Below are positions 1 to 14,225 of a stretch of 64,000 nt of DNA, piece by piece. The DNA comes from Trissonchulus latispiculum (lineage: Eukaryota > Nematoda > Enoplea > Enoplida > Ironidae): NCBI GenBank assembly GCA_030248195.1, contig JASAND010013091.1, positions 1 to 64,000 on the forward strand, read 5' to 3'. The notes beneath the pieces are model-generated. The model was not told where the DNA came from. It was given only the letters and a program-made list of their open reading frames with translations, and did not search any database. Positions within the stretch are counted from its first letter, which is position 1. Each line of letters starts with the position of its first letter. The translations under genes were made by a program, and so were the position numbers.

Positions 1-3000
1 AGTCACGCTGAAAAAGTTCTCGAGTTCTCGAGTCAAGTTCTCTGGTCGATTTCTACCAAAGAAAAATTCGCCAACTTGAGACCTACTCGAGAAATTTTTG
101 AAAATTTAAATTTGTAAATTTCTTCTTCCTGCTTCAATTACTTGCATAATTGATTGAATAAATCACCATATAATTTTCCGTAGATACTTTTACCTATAAT
201 TTTTAATAGAGAAGAGGTTGTTGTCACTGAAAACAGACTACTCGAGAACTTGAGAACTCGAGAACTCGAGACGGTTTTTTATGAAACTGGCCCCTGCACG
301 GTGCTGCAGCTGCAGCGCCGCAGCGCAGCACGATAGCAGCATTGCACAGTGACAAGGATACTCTCATCGTGTTCAGCGACCCCAACTACTATGTAAGGGC
401 AAGCTTGCAGGCAGTTTCAACTTGCCTATTTCAAGTTACAGGGCGTGCTGCACGGTGTTGCGGCTGCAGCGTCGCAGCGCAGCACGATAGCAGCACCGCA
501 CAGTGACGAGGATACTCTCATCGTGTTCAGCGACCCCGACTTACTATATAAGGGCAAGCTTTCGGGCAGTTTCAACTTGTTCATTTCAAGTTACAGAGCG
601 TACGGGGGCCAGTTTCATAAATATGTTCTCGAGTTCTCGAGTCTAGTAGCTGAACTACGCTGGAAGTTTTCGAGATCCGCAAGGCGCATTGAAAGTCACG
701 CTGAAAAAGTTCTCGAGTTCTCGAGTCAAGTTCTCTGGTCGATTTCGACCAAAGAAAAATTCGCCAACTTGAGACCAACTCAAGAAATTTTTGAAAATTT
801 AAATTTGTAAATTTCTTCTTCCTGCTTCAATTACTTGCATAATTGATTGAATAAATCACCATATAATTTTCCGTAGATACTTTTACCTATAATTTTTAAT
901 AGAGAAGAGGTTGTTGTCACTGAAAACAGACTACTCGAGAACTTGAGAACTCGAGAACTCGAGACGGTTTTTTATGAAACTGGCCCCTGCACGGTGCTGC
1001 AGCTGCAGCGCCGCAGCGCAGCACGATAGCAGCATTGCACAGTGACAAGGATACTCTCATCGTGTTCAGCGACCCCAACTACTATATAAGGGCAAGCTTG
1101 CAGGCAGTTTCAACTTGCCTATTTCAAGTTACAGGGCGTGCTGCACGGTGTTGCGGCTGCAGCGTCGCAGCGCAGCACGATAGCAGCACCGCACAGTGAC
1201 GAGGATACTCTCATCGTGTTCAGCGACCCCGACTTACTATATAAGGGCAAGCTTTCGGGCAGTTTCAACTTGTTCATTTCAAGTTACAGAGCGTACGGGG
1301 GCCAGTTTCATAAATATGTTCTCGAGTTCTCGAGTCTAGTAGCTGAACTACGCTGGAAGTTTTCGAGATCCGCAAGGCGCATTGAAAGTCACGCTGAAAA
1401 AGTTCTCGAGTTCTCGAGTCAAGTTCTCTGGTCGATTTCGACCAAAGAAAAATTCGCCAACTTGAGACCTACTCGAGAAATTTTTGAAAATTTAAATTTG
1501 TAAATTTCTTCTTCCTGCTTCAATTACTTGCATAATTGATTGAATAAATCACCATATAATTTTCCGTAGATACTTTTACCTATAATTTTTAATAGAGAAG
1601 AGGTTGTTGTCACTGAAAACAGACTACTCGAGAACTTGAGAACTCGAGAACTCGAGACGGTTTTTTATGAAACTGGCTCCTGCACGGTGCTGCAGCTGCA
1701 GCGCCGCAGCGCAGCACGATAGCAGCATTGCACAGTGACAAGGATACTCTCATCGTGTTCAGCGACCCCAACTACTATATAAGGGCAAGCTTACAGGCAG
1801 TTTCAACTTGCCTATTTCAAGTTACAGGGCGTGCTGCACGGTGTTGCGGCTGCAGCGTCGCAGCGCAGCACGATAGCAGCACCGCACAGCGACGAGGATA
1901 CTCTCATCGTGTTCAGCGACCCCGACTTACTATATAAGGGCAAGCTTTCGGGCAGTTTCAACTTGTTCATTTCAAGTTACAGAGCGTACAGGGGCCAGTT
2001 TCATAAATATGTTCTCGAGTTCTCGAGTCTAGTAGCTAAACTACGCTTGAAGTTTTCGAGATCCGCAAGGCGCATTGAAAGTCACGCTGAAAAAGTTCTG
2101 GAGTTCTCGAGTCAAGTTCTCTGGTCGATTTCGACCAAAGAAAAATTCGCCAACTTGAGAATTACTCGAGAAATTTTTGAACATTTAAATTTGTAAATTT
2201 CTTCTTCCTGCTTCAATTACTTGCATAATTGATTGAATAAATCACCATATAATTTTCCGTAGATACTTTTACCTATAATTTTTAATAGAGAAGAGGTTGT
2301 TGTCACTGAAAACAGACTACTCGAGAACTTGAGAACTGGAGAACTCGAGACGGTTTTTTATGAAACTGGCCCCTGCACGGTGCTGCAGCTGCAGCGCCGC
2401 AGCGCAGCACGATAGCAGCATTGCACAGTGACAAGGATACTCTCATCGTGTTCAGCGACCCCAACTACTATATAAGGGCAAGCTTGCAGGCAGTTTCAAC
2501 TTGCCTATTTCAAGTTACAGGGCGTGCTGCACGGTGTTGCGGCTGCAGCGTCGCAGCGCAGCACGATAGCAGCACCGCACAGTGACGAGGATACTCTCAT
2601 CGTGTTCAGCGACCCCGACTTACTATATAAGGGCAAGCTTTCGGGCAGTTTCAACTTGTTCATTTCAAGTTACAGAGCGTACGGGGGCCAGTTTCATAAA
2701 TATGTTCTCGAGTTCTCGAGTCTAGTAGCTGAACTACGCTGGAAGTTTTCGAGATCCGCAAGGCGCATTGAAAGTCACGCTGAAAAAGTTCTCGAGTTCT
2801 CGAGTCAAGTTCTCTGGTCGATTTCGACCAAAGAAAAATTCGCCAACTTGAGACCTACTCGAGAAATTTTTGAAAATTTAAATTTGTAAATTTCTTCTTC
2901 CTGCTTCAATTACTTGCATAATTGATTGAATAAATCACCATATAATTTTCCGTAGATACTTTTACCTATAATTTTTAATAGAGAAGAGGTTGTTGTCACT

Positions 3001-4740
3001 GAAAACAGACTACTCGAGAACTTGAGAACTCGAGAACTCGAGACGGTTTTTTATGAAACTGGCTCCTGCACGGTGCTGCAGCTGCAGCGCCGCAGCGCAG
3101 CACGATAGCAGCATTGCACAGTGACAAGGATACTCTCATCGTGTTCAGCGACCCCAACTACTATATAAGGGCAAGCTTACAGGCAGTTTCAACTTGCCTA
3201 TTTCAAGTTACAGGGCGTGCTGCACGGTGTTGCGGCTGCAGCGTCGCAGCGCAGCACGATAGCAGCACCGCACAGCGACGAGGATACTATCATCGTGTTC
3301 AGCGACCCCGACTTACTATATAAGGGCAAGCTTTCGGGCAGTTTCAACTTGTTCATTTCAAGTTACAGAGCGTACAGGGGCCAGTTTCATAAATATGTTC
3401 TCGAGTTCTCGAGTCTAGTAGCTAAACTACGCTTGAAGTTTTCGAGATCCGCAAGGCGCATTGAAAGTCACGCTGAAAAAGTTCTGGAGTTCTCGAGTCA
3501 AGTTCTCTGGTCGATTTCGACCAAAGAAAAATTCGCCAACTTGAGACCTACTCGAGAAATTTTTGAACATTTAAATTTGTAAATTTCTTCTTCCTGCTTC
3601 AATTACTTGCATAATTGATTGAATAAATCACCATATAATTTTCCGTAGATACTTTTACCTATAATTTTTAATAGAGAAGAGGTTGTTGTCACTGAAAACA
3701 GACTACTCGAGAACTTGAGAACTCGAGAACTCGAGACGGTTTTTTATGAAACTGGCTCCTGCACGGTGCTGCAGCTGCAGCGCCGCAGCGCAGCACGATA
3801 GCAGCATTGCACAGTGACAAGGATACTCTCATCGTGTTCAGCGACCCCAACTACTATATAAGGGCAAGCTTACAGGCAGTTTCAACTTGCCTATTTCAAG
3901 TTACAGGGCGTGCTGCACGGTGTTGCGGCTGCAGCGTCGCAGCGCAGCACGATAGCAGCACCGCACAGCGACGAGGATACTCTCATCGTGTTCAGCGACC
4001 CCGACTTACTATATAAGGGCAAGCTTTCGGGCAGTTTCAACTTGTTCATTTCAAGTTACAGAGCGTACAGGGGCCAGTTTCATAAATATGTTCTCGAGTT
4101 CTCGAGTCTAGTAGCTAAACTACGCTGGAAGTTTTCGAGATCCGCAAGGCGCATTGAAAGTCACGCTGAAAAAGTTCTGGAGTTCTCGAGTCAAGTTCTC
4201 TGGTCGATTTCGACCAAAGAAAAATTCGCCAACTTGAGACCTACTCGAGAAATTTTTGAACATTTAAATTTGTAAATTTCTTCTTCCTGCTTCAATTACT
4301 TGCATAATTGATTGAATAAATCACCATATAATTTTCCGTAGATACTTTTACATATAACTTTTAATAGAGAATAGGTTGTTGTCACTGAAAACAGACTACT
4401 CGAGAACTTGAGAAATCGAGAACTCGAGACGGTTTTTATGAAACTGGCCCCGGCACGGTGCGCAGCTGCAGCGCCGCAGCGCAGCACGATAGCAGCATTG
4501 CACAGTGACAAGGATACTCTCATCGTGTTCAGCGACCCAAACTACTATATAAGGGCAAGCTTACAGGCAGTTTCAACTTGCCTATTTCAAGTTACAGGGC
4601 GTGCTGCACGGTGTTGCGGCTGCAGCGTCGCAGCGCAGCACGATAGCAGCACCGCACAGCGACGAGGATACTCTCATCGTGTTCAGCGACCCCGACATAC
4701 TATATACGGGCAAGCTTTCAGGCAGTTTCAACTTGTAAAT
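1..4740. repeat. 693-bp tandem satellite array, about 6.8 copies, running off the left edge
   Basis: The sequence at 1 recurs at 694, and the same landmark (GTGCTGCACGGTGTTGCGG) appears at about 445, 1138, 1831, 2524, 3217 and 3910, giving an exact period of 693 bp and very high identity. Each unit holds two diverged copies of a sub-unit of roughly 140 bp. Each sub-unit carries a GCAGCGCAGCACGATAGCAGC-like segment followed by TTCAGCGACCCC and ACTATATAAGGGCAAGC. Each unit also holds CTCGAG-rich inverted repeats and an AT-rich spacer. Because 693 is a multiple of three, the same 121-codon frame stays open in six copies, but differences between copies include non-conservative changes, so I do not call it coding. 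The array continues left of the window. It could be a satellite or a spacer-type promoter repeat. Confidence 0.97.
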
Positions 4741-5210
4741 TTCAAGATACAGGGCGTACTGCACCGTGCAGCGGTTGCAGCACCGCAGCGCAGCACGATA
4801 GCAGTACCGCACAGCGACGAGAATACTCTCATCGTGTTCAGCGACCCCGACTTACTATATAAGGGCAAACTTTCAGGCAGTTTCAACCTGTCCATTTCAA
4901 GTTACAGGGCGTGCTGCACGGTGCAGCACCTGCAGCGTCGTTGCGCCTGCCGCATCGCAGTGCAGCGCAATAGCGGCACCACACGGAGAAGCAAACATGC
5001 CTATCGTGTTCAGCGACCCCGATTTACTATATATCGCTGCCACAAAAAGGCCAAAAATAGCCGTTTTTAGCGACTTTTCCCAACTTTGACCCTGTGCGAA
5101 GAACCACGGGCGCCGTGCAGCCCGAGGGTCACATCCGTCAGTTTCGGCGATATGCTCATCGTTTTCAGCGACCCCGATTTACTATATATGCGCACTACCA
5201 AATTTTTGGA
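4741..5210 (+). repeat. Degenerate edge of the satellite: isolated TATA-core sub-units
   Basis: Beyond the 693-bp array the roughly 140-bp sub-unit continues in diverged copies. The GC-rich and AT-rich parts change freely, but the stretch around TTCAGCGACCCCGAYTTACTATATA is retained at about 4686, 4837, 5008 and 5166. The last two copies are embedded in otherwise unrelated sequence. I see no gene here. Confidence 0.75.
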
Positions 5211-6345
5211 CGACTTTTTGACAATTTTCCATGTTGGGGCCTCGAAAAAGTCCAAACGTTTCGCAACCCCATGTTTGACAGTCTGTAGAAACCGCTAGAA
5301 ACCGAATTGGGCCAAAATAATCAATAGTGAACAGGTTCATGGTTTTGTTAACAAGATAATAATAGGTAAAGGTTACCACCATAAGGCATGTGAAAAATCA
5401 GTGTGCTAGAAAATGTACCAAAAGCGTAAAGAAGAAACATCAGAGAAAAAACCCCAGTTAGAAAGTAGGTCTGAAAAATGAAAATTTTCAAAGTGTTGGC
5501 GCATTTTTACCAAATCTTGATAACGAAATCCTTCGGTAAGGTTTCAAGAACGTCATTTGTTTATCAGTATTTGCAATTTTATATTTAGTTCAGAAGACTG
5601 CATGCATGTTAAAATTCGATATGAATTGAGACCTTTGATTTGGAATTTGATTTCCGAAGAAAGGCGAAGAATTATGTAATAGGGGATTGATAAAAGCTAT
5701 TACGTACTCAGAAATTATAAAATTGCAATTCTAAATGCAACTATTTACATTACAACGACATTTATGTGTGAAAAATGGATAGTGTATGCTTTGCACTTCG
5801 AGTTGCCGATAATCGGATGTTAAACCTATTCGTGTGAACGGACGCATCGTGGGGATTAAGAATTAGATTAAAAGTGGCTTGCTGCCATTGGTCGGTTGCT
5901 AGCACGTTACTGTATTTTATTGGCCAAAACGCATTCACGTGAGAAATAGTATAACTATTGATTAACTTCAGATTAACTCAAGATTAGTTTAACTTTTCTC
6001 AATCTAATTTGGTGCAATGAGAGAAAGTTTAACATTCACCCGAGTATAGGACTGAATCCTGATCGACCACCCATTACGACGACGACGACGACGGCGAAAG
6101 TTTAACATTAGATTAAGTTAATCTTGAGTTTATCTATTACAAAGTTAATCGTAACATAAGTTAAACTGAAGTTAATCATAAACTTAATCTTATTTGGTGC
6201 AAACGGGCGTTAGAAACTAGGTCTGAAAAATGAAAATTTTGAAAGTTCATTTTTCGTGGCAAGTTTGGTATCATTCGAAAGCTCTTGGCCTGGGGATTTC
6301 AAAAATGTAATTGTTAGCTCTTAATTCCTTACCGTTAATTAATTA
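5211..6345. other. Non-coding interval, no gene seen
   Basis: AT-rich sequence without a convincing ORF. It contains a short (GAC)n microsatellite at about 6076-6096 and runs of TTAATCT/AGATTAA-like words at about 5950-6190 that are partly inverted relative to each other, suggesting an old foldback element. Confidence 0.6.
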
Positions 6346-6353
6346 CGCCTAAT

Positions 6354-7509
<1,156 letters not shown>

Positions 7510-7892
7510 CGCCTAGTTAAGCATTTTGAAAACCCGCAATGTACCTTTTGGCTCATATTATGGGGTGCTCTCCGAGCTGCCCCTTGATACAACAGAGAAT
7601 GTATTAGTGTTAGAGCTGCGTTAGCTTTCATTTTGTTCTGATTTAAGCTTTGTTTTGTTTTTCAACAGTTGCGTAGATAACGTTTATTGTTATACATTCC
7701 TTTATTTGTCTTTTTGTAATAGATGTGTATTTCTTCGTTTACACGCAGTGCAATCTTTGTGATAATATTGCCTGTGCAGTTCAGTGTCATTGTCATTATA
7801 GATTACCTTAGGGTCGGAGGCTCCAAACTTCCCCTATAGAACGAAGAAGACAAATTACCGGGTGGGGATAAGAAAAAACGGCCAGTTGTCAG

Positions 7893-8325
7893 CATACATT
7901 AACATAGGGTCGGGTCCTGGGGGGGCTTGTCCCCAAACAATTTTGAGGGGGCTTGTACCTTGAACATAATATTTTCAGGGGGGCTTGTACCTCAAGAAAA
8001 AATTTGTAAAACTTTTCGCAAAATTAAAGCTAATTTTATTAAAATTACCAATTTTTTGTCTAAATTTGCAAAAAGTCTTCAATTTTTGGAAAAATTTCAA
8101 AATTTTGCCCGATTTTTCCGAAAAATTAAGCATTTTAGCTAAAAAATTCCGGCGAAGCCGGAAATTTTTTGAAATTTAGCTGTAAAAACTAATTTTTTCC
8201 AGCTGTTTTTGGTAACCCCTTGGCCATTTTTTCGTTACCCCTTGTCCCCGACGGCGATAGGGCTTGTACCTTGTCCGGTTTGGGGGGGGGCTTGGACCCC
8301 CCCAGACCCCCCGCGTTAACCTATG
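7893..8325. mobile_element. Non-autonomous hAT-like element (433 bp) with perfect 8-bp duplication
   Basis: Flanked on both sides by GTTGTCAG (7885-7892 and 8326-8333). Ends are imperfect inverted repeats: CATACATTAAC at the left and GTTAACCTATG at the right. G-runs lie near the left end and C-runs near the right. No coding capacity. A GC hairpin with a GAA loop (TTCCGGC-GAA-GCCGGAA) lies at about 8147-8163. The perfect 8-bp duplication is the hAT hallmark. Confidence 0.88.
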
Positions 8326-8333
8326 GTTGTCAG

Positions 8334-9830
8334 CAAAAATATGTACGAAAGAATAGGTTTTGAAACTAAAATTTAAAACAGGGCTGGTTTTGCTGGTGGA
8401 GCTTTTCTCAGCTCTCTAAAATTTCTGTAGAAATGTGCAAAATTTTGATTTGCTCAAAATTGAAATTTTTATTGTAATTTTTAGATTATCATTATTCAAT
8501 TAATTACGTTTTAGCCTAAGGTCACTACAAACAAGTTCCTGAAATTTTCGACAGATCCTGCCCCAGAACCTCATCCTGTGTAAATTTGTTTATGTGTATT
8601 TATTCCCGTCAAAAGAATTGTCAAAATGAATTTCAGCATTGATTAAATTGTCTTTAAGGGTGGTTCCTTTTGGGCACATTTTGTTGGTTCACGGCTTAAA
8701 TCAAGATGAAATAAGTTCGCCTAGCGTTATAACACCCTCCGCTGCAAAAGTTCGAGATTTCTGAAAGTTTGGCAGCTGCATAATTCTGATTACATCCATT
8801 GGAAAGATCTCATTGAGCTCTACAATTTTGCTTCTGGAAGATACTTTCTAGCTGCAGCTTTTGTGGGGCTGCGATGAGCAATAGCAATAGTTGAGTTGGC
8901 AACTAACGTTCCAAAAATACAACACGTTTTACTAAAGGTTTAACTCACAACTAATCAATATGACGGCAGTAGTGCACCAATATAGTGCAAGAACACATCT
9001 CAGTCAAAGTAATTAAATTTAAGTCATTTTTGCGCTACACTAGCCTTTCCCTATCGTGAGATGTAGCCAATTTTTTGTTTTGGCGTCGAAAACTTGCCCT
9101 TTCTGCGGAATCAAGCAATCCATTATTGATTGTTCTGTGCAAACCGTAAAAATAAACTAATAAACGTGTCGATCTGAAGGTCTTAAAGAGGCCGATTATT
9201 CGAGGCATGATCATCTTCCAGTTGCAATCCTGTAAGCTGTTATCATAAAAATGTAGTTTTTGCAAGAACACGACCAAGTTTTTTCCAGCGATTGTGGAGC
9301 ATTTAGGTACTATGCAAGCTGGATTGTTGCTACTTAATATGCAAAAATACCCAGGGACTCTTTTGTGGTTGCTCCGGTAGCAGCTTTCTAACTAAAGTAA
9401 CCGCTTGACAAAGCAGAGAAAAGCAGTCAAAATGCAGGTTGTGCACATATTTCAGCTAATTTCTCCCTAACGAAAAGCGATGTGACAAATAAAAAGGGTC
9501 CCCAGCTATTTGATAGATGAATCGAATGATCTAACCACTGCCACGCGAAAAAACTGCTTGGGTCTGCAAAACATCGGGAAAATTAAACTTCTTCTAAAAT
9601 GTGTTTAAAAATTTAAAACAGCAACATTAGTTTCATTATATGCATTAGAAAGAGAGAATGTTAAGCTGCATTTTGATATAAAGATTACTTTTTAATTCCA
9701 AGTAATAAATGAGTTTAATGGTTCAAAGTTGATGTCACCAAAGGGAATCACCACCTTTAGTAGTCACCAAACAAGCATTTTGTGTTTGTAGTTTCTTTCC
9801 TTATATATATACGTATATATATATACGTAA

Positions 9831-9861
<31 letters not shown>

Positions 9862-11285
9862 CATGTAACGATTGTGGGTTATGACAATTGTTCCATTGCT
9901 TTTTGTTTAGGAGTAGTTGTATTTGATATATAGCTATCGGTCGATGCTTACATATGTAAGGACAATACTTAAAACTACCTGTTAGAATAGAATATATTAT
10001 ATGTCTTACGTGATCTTTTGTATGTTGCAGCTTATTCTGAATGCTTTATTGTAAGATATTTTTATTAAACAAACTTGATGGAGTATGTGCAGTATAGTTT
10101 ATATGATGTATATATTTTGTGTGTGAAGTCTTACTGCGGATCAGGGTACTTTTTACCGGGGGAGGCCGACAATGCCCCCCGAAATCGCCCCCTTCCAAGA
10201 TTTTTGCTTCCCCCATCCCTCCTCCCCCTCCGATTTTTTGAGTGCCCATATTTTTTGCCACAAATAGGACGCAAGTTTTCAAAAATTTTCCGTCTTTGCC
10301 AGAAATTTTTTCCTGAAAATGGCCATTTTCAGCGTAAATCCAAACATTTTTGAAAACTTTTTGCCTCCAACTGCAACTTTTCTACCTGCAAAATACGCCA
10401 AAAAATAGCAATTATTGGCTCATTTTTACAACCCCCCAGGGGAACCATTTATTTATTAACATAATAAAATTCTGTATAATTTTAGGAATTAAAGTAAATG
10501 GCAGAAAAAACAAGGCACCAATATGAAAATCTTTCAGGAGTAGACGGTGTTAATTGTTTGTTACATATCATCAAAGATTTACAGAGCTTTTAAGTATTGC
10601 AGTCTGTTTTTTTCATATAAAACATTGTGTACCTTCTAGATAGGTTCTTACTTGCACATATTTTTGCACATGCATAATATAAATATTTGCAGAAATCATG
10701 CTAATGCTACATTAGATGTCAAACGTTAGCGTTACTCAAAATATTAGTAGCTCTTCGTGGAAGCGGAGATAACTTGGCCTGATTTATGGAAAAACAAAAA
10801 CAGTCAATGCTACAAACTCGGCAAAGCCAAAGGATTTATTGAGTCTCGACTAACCCGTTTTACCCACCTTTGACCCGCGGGTCACACGTTTTGACCCCCA
10901 CTCTACCCGCCCGACCCGACTCGACCTTCAGGCATCCGCGGGTAGCCGGGACCCACTTCCAGCACTGCGTCCAAGTATTATAATTTTGGCTGGTAATGGC
11001 GATAGTTTGCCCTGAAGCCATCGAAAACAGCCTCAAATTTGAGATATTTCACAAAAAGTTTTGAAAATTTTGTATTCTTCGGGCGTTCATAGAAGCCCAC
11101 TTCTCCGAGGCAAAAAGTCTCCAGTGTTTTGCTCAGCCACAGATAATGTTTGTTATTAGTGTTTGTAGTACAGTCAAGTCAACTGCTGTTTAATTTTTGT
11201 GTAATCTGCTGTTCGGTGGTTTTATTCTGTGATTGGAATTTACACTTCAGCTAATAAACTGTTTGTTGGCTTAGATGAAGTTGTC
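8334..11285. other. Non-coding interval with microsatellites and diverged repeats
   Basis: No gene is supported. An AT microsatellite with ACG interruptions lies at about 9798-9861. A G/C-run repeat occupies about 10143-10440. The segment at about 8655-8830 is a diverged copy of 45790-46015 (shared words around GGGCACAT, CTAGCG, ACACCCTC, TTTGGCAGCTGC). Short ORFs here are low-complexity or unrecognised. Confidence 0.6.
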
Positions 11286-11290
11286 CTTAC

Positions 11291-11533
11291 CTGGGTTTAC
11301 TTTTGTGGGGGGGGCCTCCACTTTTTGACCCTCCACGGTCAAAAATGGTCATTTTGGTGCTAAAACTTAATTTTTGAGCACTTTTTAGCATAGTTAGCAT
11401 AGCATAGCAGTATATGCAGAGAACAGGCTATTTTTACTGCATTTTAGGCAATTTTAGACCACTTTGGATTCCCCCCTTCAATTTTGGACCTCCCCCCACT
11501 CCCCCCCACTGTTTTCGCCTAAAGTAAACACAG
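11291..11533. mobile_element. Short DNA transposon-like repeat (copy 1)
   Basis: Ends are inverted: CTGGGTTTACTTT left, AAAGTAAACACAG right. CTTAC immediately flanks both sides (11286-11290 and 11534-11538), a possible 5-bp duplication. The interior (AGCAGTATATG, GGACCTCCCCCCAC) is shared with the copy at 28437-28735. No ORF. Confidence 0.65.
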
Positions 11534-11696
11534 CTTACATTATGTTGTGGCTGTGTTCTTTCGCAAGAAGGTTAGAATAACTGTTTCAGTTATCTCTAAC
11601 GGTAGTGGTACCTGTTTGTCTAGCGTTTTCTGTTGCTGTCGCAATTTTTGGAGTTGAAAAGAGATCTGCATATACATGATTTTTTTATATAAATTA

Positions 11697-11698
<2 letters not shown>

Positions 11699-11762
<64 letters not shown>
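11699..11762. repeat. (TA)n microsatellite
   Basis: About 60 bp of alternating TA, followed by TGTATATAACATATG. Confidence 0.97.
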
Positions 11763-11768
<6 letters not shown>

Positions 11769-12123
11769 ACATATGACATATGAGAAAATCAGAGAAATTT
11801 CTTGTATTTTTAGTGCAAATTTAAAACTTGTAGTAAAATTTTAAAAGTGAATTTCAAGTTTTACCCATGAAACCTGCATTTGCTTTAGTTCTTACTACTT
11901 TGTTTACGATAAGGCCGATTTTAATATTCTTTGATCTCTTCTTATGTTCCTTCTAATTTTTGTCATGTTTTTTACGATTCTAGTATTTCTAGTTGGATGA
12001 ACGGTTCAGACTTTTCTCATTAACATTTTAAGGCAACTTGCCTGTAATCAACTTTAATCAATAATCATTCTAAAAATTAATTGTAAAAATTGCAAACGAA
12101 TGTGAGCGAACTAAGGGTTGAAG

Positions 12124-12733
12124 CAAGAGTGCATAATTAATTGCACTATTATTAAGACGAAGAGTAAGCCATTAGAGGGCTTCTCTTCTTAACTTCTCTG
12201 CGTAACGAACGGTGCTCCGACCACAATACGCAAATCTCATCCGTTTAGTGGAGGGGGGTCGACCAGATCGTCAGCGCATACCCCGCCCCCCTCCGTTTGG
12301 TGGGGGGTAGTCGAAAAGAACTCCCCGTTTGGGTGGGTCGCTTAAGCAGGGTAACTTTGGCTCATTCTGATTGGCTGTTGGCGACCCACCAAACGGGGAT
12401 CACTTTTAGGGACCCCCCCCCCCCAACGGGGACCCTTTCTGGAAATAAGCTGAAACTACCGTAATCCTTTGCTACCACCCTCCCAAACGGAGGGGGTGTC
12501 TGCTATCTGAATGGCTGTTGACGACCCCCCCCCCCAAACGGGGACCTCTTTTCGACTACCCCCACCACACGGAGGGGGGGGGTATGCGCTGTCGATCTGG
12601 TCGACCCCCCCCCCACAAACGGGGGAACATTCGCGTATTGTGGTCGGAGCACCGTTACGCAATGCCAAGAAGAGGACCCCTCTAGTCCTGTGGCTTACTC
12701 TTCTTATAATATATAGTGCAATTATGCACTCTT
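12124..12733. mobile_element. Foldback hAT-like element (610 bp), family with 41218-42020
   Basis: Perfect 8-bp flanking duplication GGTTGAAG (12116-12123 and 12734-12741). The ends are CAAGAGTGCATAATT and AATTATGCACTCTT. The whole element is a long imperfect palindrome: the sequence around CGGTGCTCCGACCACAATACG in the left arm recurs inverted in the right arm, and the centre is made of repeated CCCCGTTTGG / CCAAACGGGG words. No transposase. The same end asymmetry (an extra C only at the left) is seen in the copy at 41218. Confidence 0.9.
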
Positions 12734-13241
12734 GGTTGAAGCCTGGCTTGTCCTCCCTTAATTTTACCAATTATTTTCTGAAGAAGTGAAGGAATAACCT
12801 TAAATTATATTGTTATTCGAATGATATGAAGCTATTAGGAACAGCGACGGATGGGTTTTTCCGGAACAATTTATTGCGGAAATGGATTTTTATTTTTCAG
12901 TTTTTCTACAGTATATAAATGTATACGGTCCGATTTGGAGATAATGTCTAATTTTCCTTAAAATGTGTAAATTTCTAAAAATATTTTGCCGCTTCAGAAT
13001 AAAAAGAATTAAAGGTTTAAAAACAGGTTCTACTGAAAAAAACAAAAATTTTCTTTAAGGTAGACACCTCATGTTGTATTAACAGTTAGTCACGGTATAT
13101 AGGTTCGACGTCAAGACCAAATTTGCTGAAGTCCGGTTTTGAAGTAACCCCTTATTCAGTCCATTTTAACAACTTTTCTAAATTTTTTCAGAATATCTTA
13201 CCTTTCAGAATAGAATAGAAACCAGAGTCCATGATTTTCTC

Positions 13242-13800
13242 CTATATATTAGAAGAGTTAGCCACTAGAGGGCTCCTCTTCTTGGCATTGCATAACGGTG
13301 CTCCGACCACAATACGCCAATGTTCCCCCGTTTGGGGAAGGTCGACAGGCATACCCCCCTTCGTTTGGTGGGGGGGTAGCCGAAAGTGGTCCCCGTTTAG
13401 GGGGGGGTCGCTGAAAGAGGTTCCCGTTTGAGGGGGGTCGCTCAAGCAGGCTAAGTTTTGCTCATGCTGATTAGCTGTTGGCGATCCCCCCCCAAACGGG
13501 GACCACTATTTGTGACCCCCCCCCAAACGGGGACCACTATTTGTGACCCCCCAAACTGGGACCCATTTTCGAATAGAACAAAAACTACCGTAATCCTCTG
13601 CTCTACCCCCCCCCCCACCAAACGGAGGGGGGTTTCTGCAATCTGATTGGCTGTTGGCTACCCCCCCCCCCCCACCAAACGGAGGGGGGTTTCTGCAATC
13701 TGATTGGCTGTTGGCTACCCCCCCCACCAAACGGGGACCTCTTTTTGGCTACCTCCCCACCAAACGGAGGGGAGGTATGCGATGTCGATTTGGTCGCGCC
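13242..13800. mobile_element. Truncated relative of the 12124 foldback element
   Basis: Shares the sub-terminal block (TTAGCCACTAGAGGG, CGGTGCTCCGACCACAATACG, CCCCGTTTGG words) and the internal AACGGAGGGG / CTGATTGGCTGTTGG repeats with the element at 12124-12733. It lacks both terminal repeats. The right part contains two near-identical tandem blocks of about 60 bp (13600-13720). Confidence 0.75.
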
Positions 13801-14225
13801 GAAGTCGCGCCGAAGGCGAGAAAAATTAGCCAAAAATCGGGTATTTTTAGGGTAAATTTTGCAAAATTTTTCAAAAATGTCCAAATTTTTGGCTTAAACT
13901 GTTCATCATTGCGTGAAATGTAACATTATGTAATGCAATGTAATGTAATGTATGTAATGTAATCATTGCGTGTAACCACTACTGGACTCTTTCTAAGCGC
14001 TTGTGTAATTGCATTACCCTGTGGGGCTACAAATATCGTGAAAACTGCTTCTGTGCATGCAAAAACATGAAATAACGCAACTTTTATCACATTGTGTAAT
14101 TTTGGAGTGACCGGAAAAAAAAGAAAAAAAATGGAAAAAAATGGAAAAAAACCGGAAAAAAGGTTTTTTCCGGCAATCTTTTTTTCCGGAAAAAAACCAA
14201 CCCTAGTTGCGGGGACCCATAGGTG
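13801..14225. other. Non-coding, low-complexity interval
   Basis: Holds a TGTAATG-type short tandem repeat at about 13918-13965 and purine-rich (GGAAAAA)n-like sequence at about 14110-14200. No gene seen. Confidence 0.6.

Noticed and set aside
445..4275. Repeated 121-codon ORF in each satellite unit as a gene family
   Set aside because: It is open in all copies only because the units are nearly identical and 693 is divisible by three. Differences are non-conservative and there is no domain.
9035..9277. 80-codon minus-strand ORF as a gene fragment
   Set aside because: No recognisable motif or splice context in repeat-rich non-coding DNA.
11540..11779. 79-codon ORF rich in Ile-Tyr
   Set aside because: It is a translation of the TA microsatellite.
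12456..13923. Several ORFs of 60-107 codons on both strands
   Set aside because: They read through C/G homopolymers of foldback transposons. The peptides are Pro/Gly low complexity and occur on both strands.
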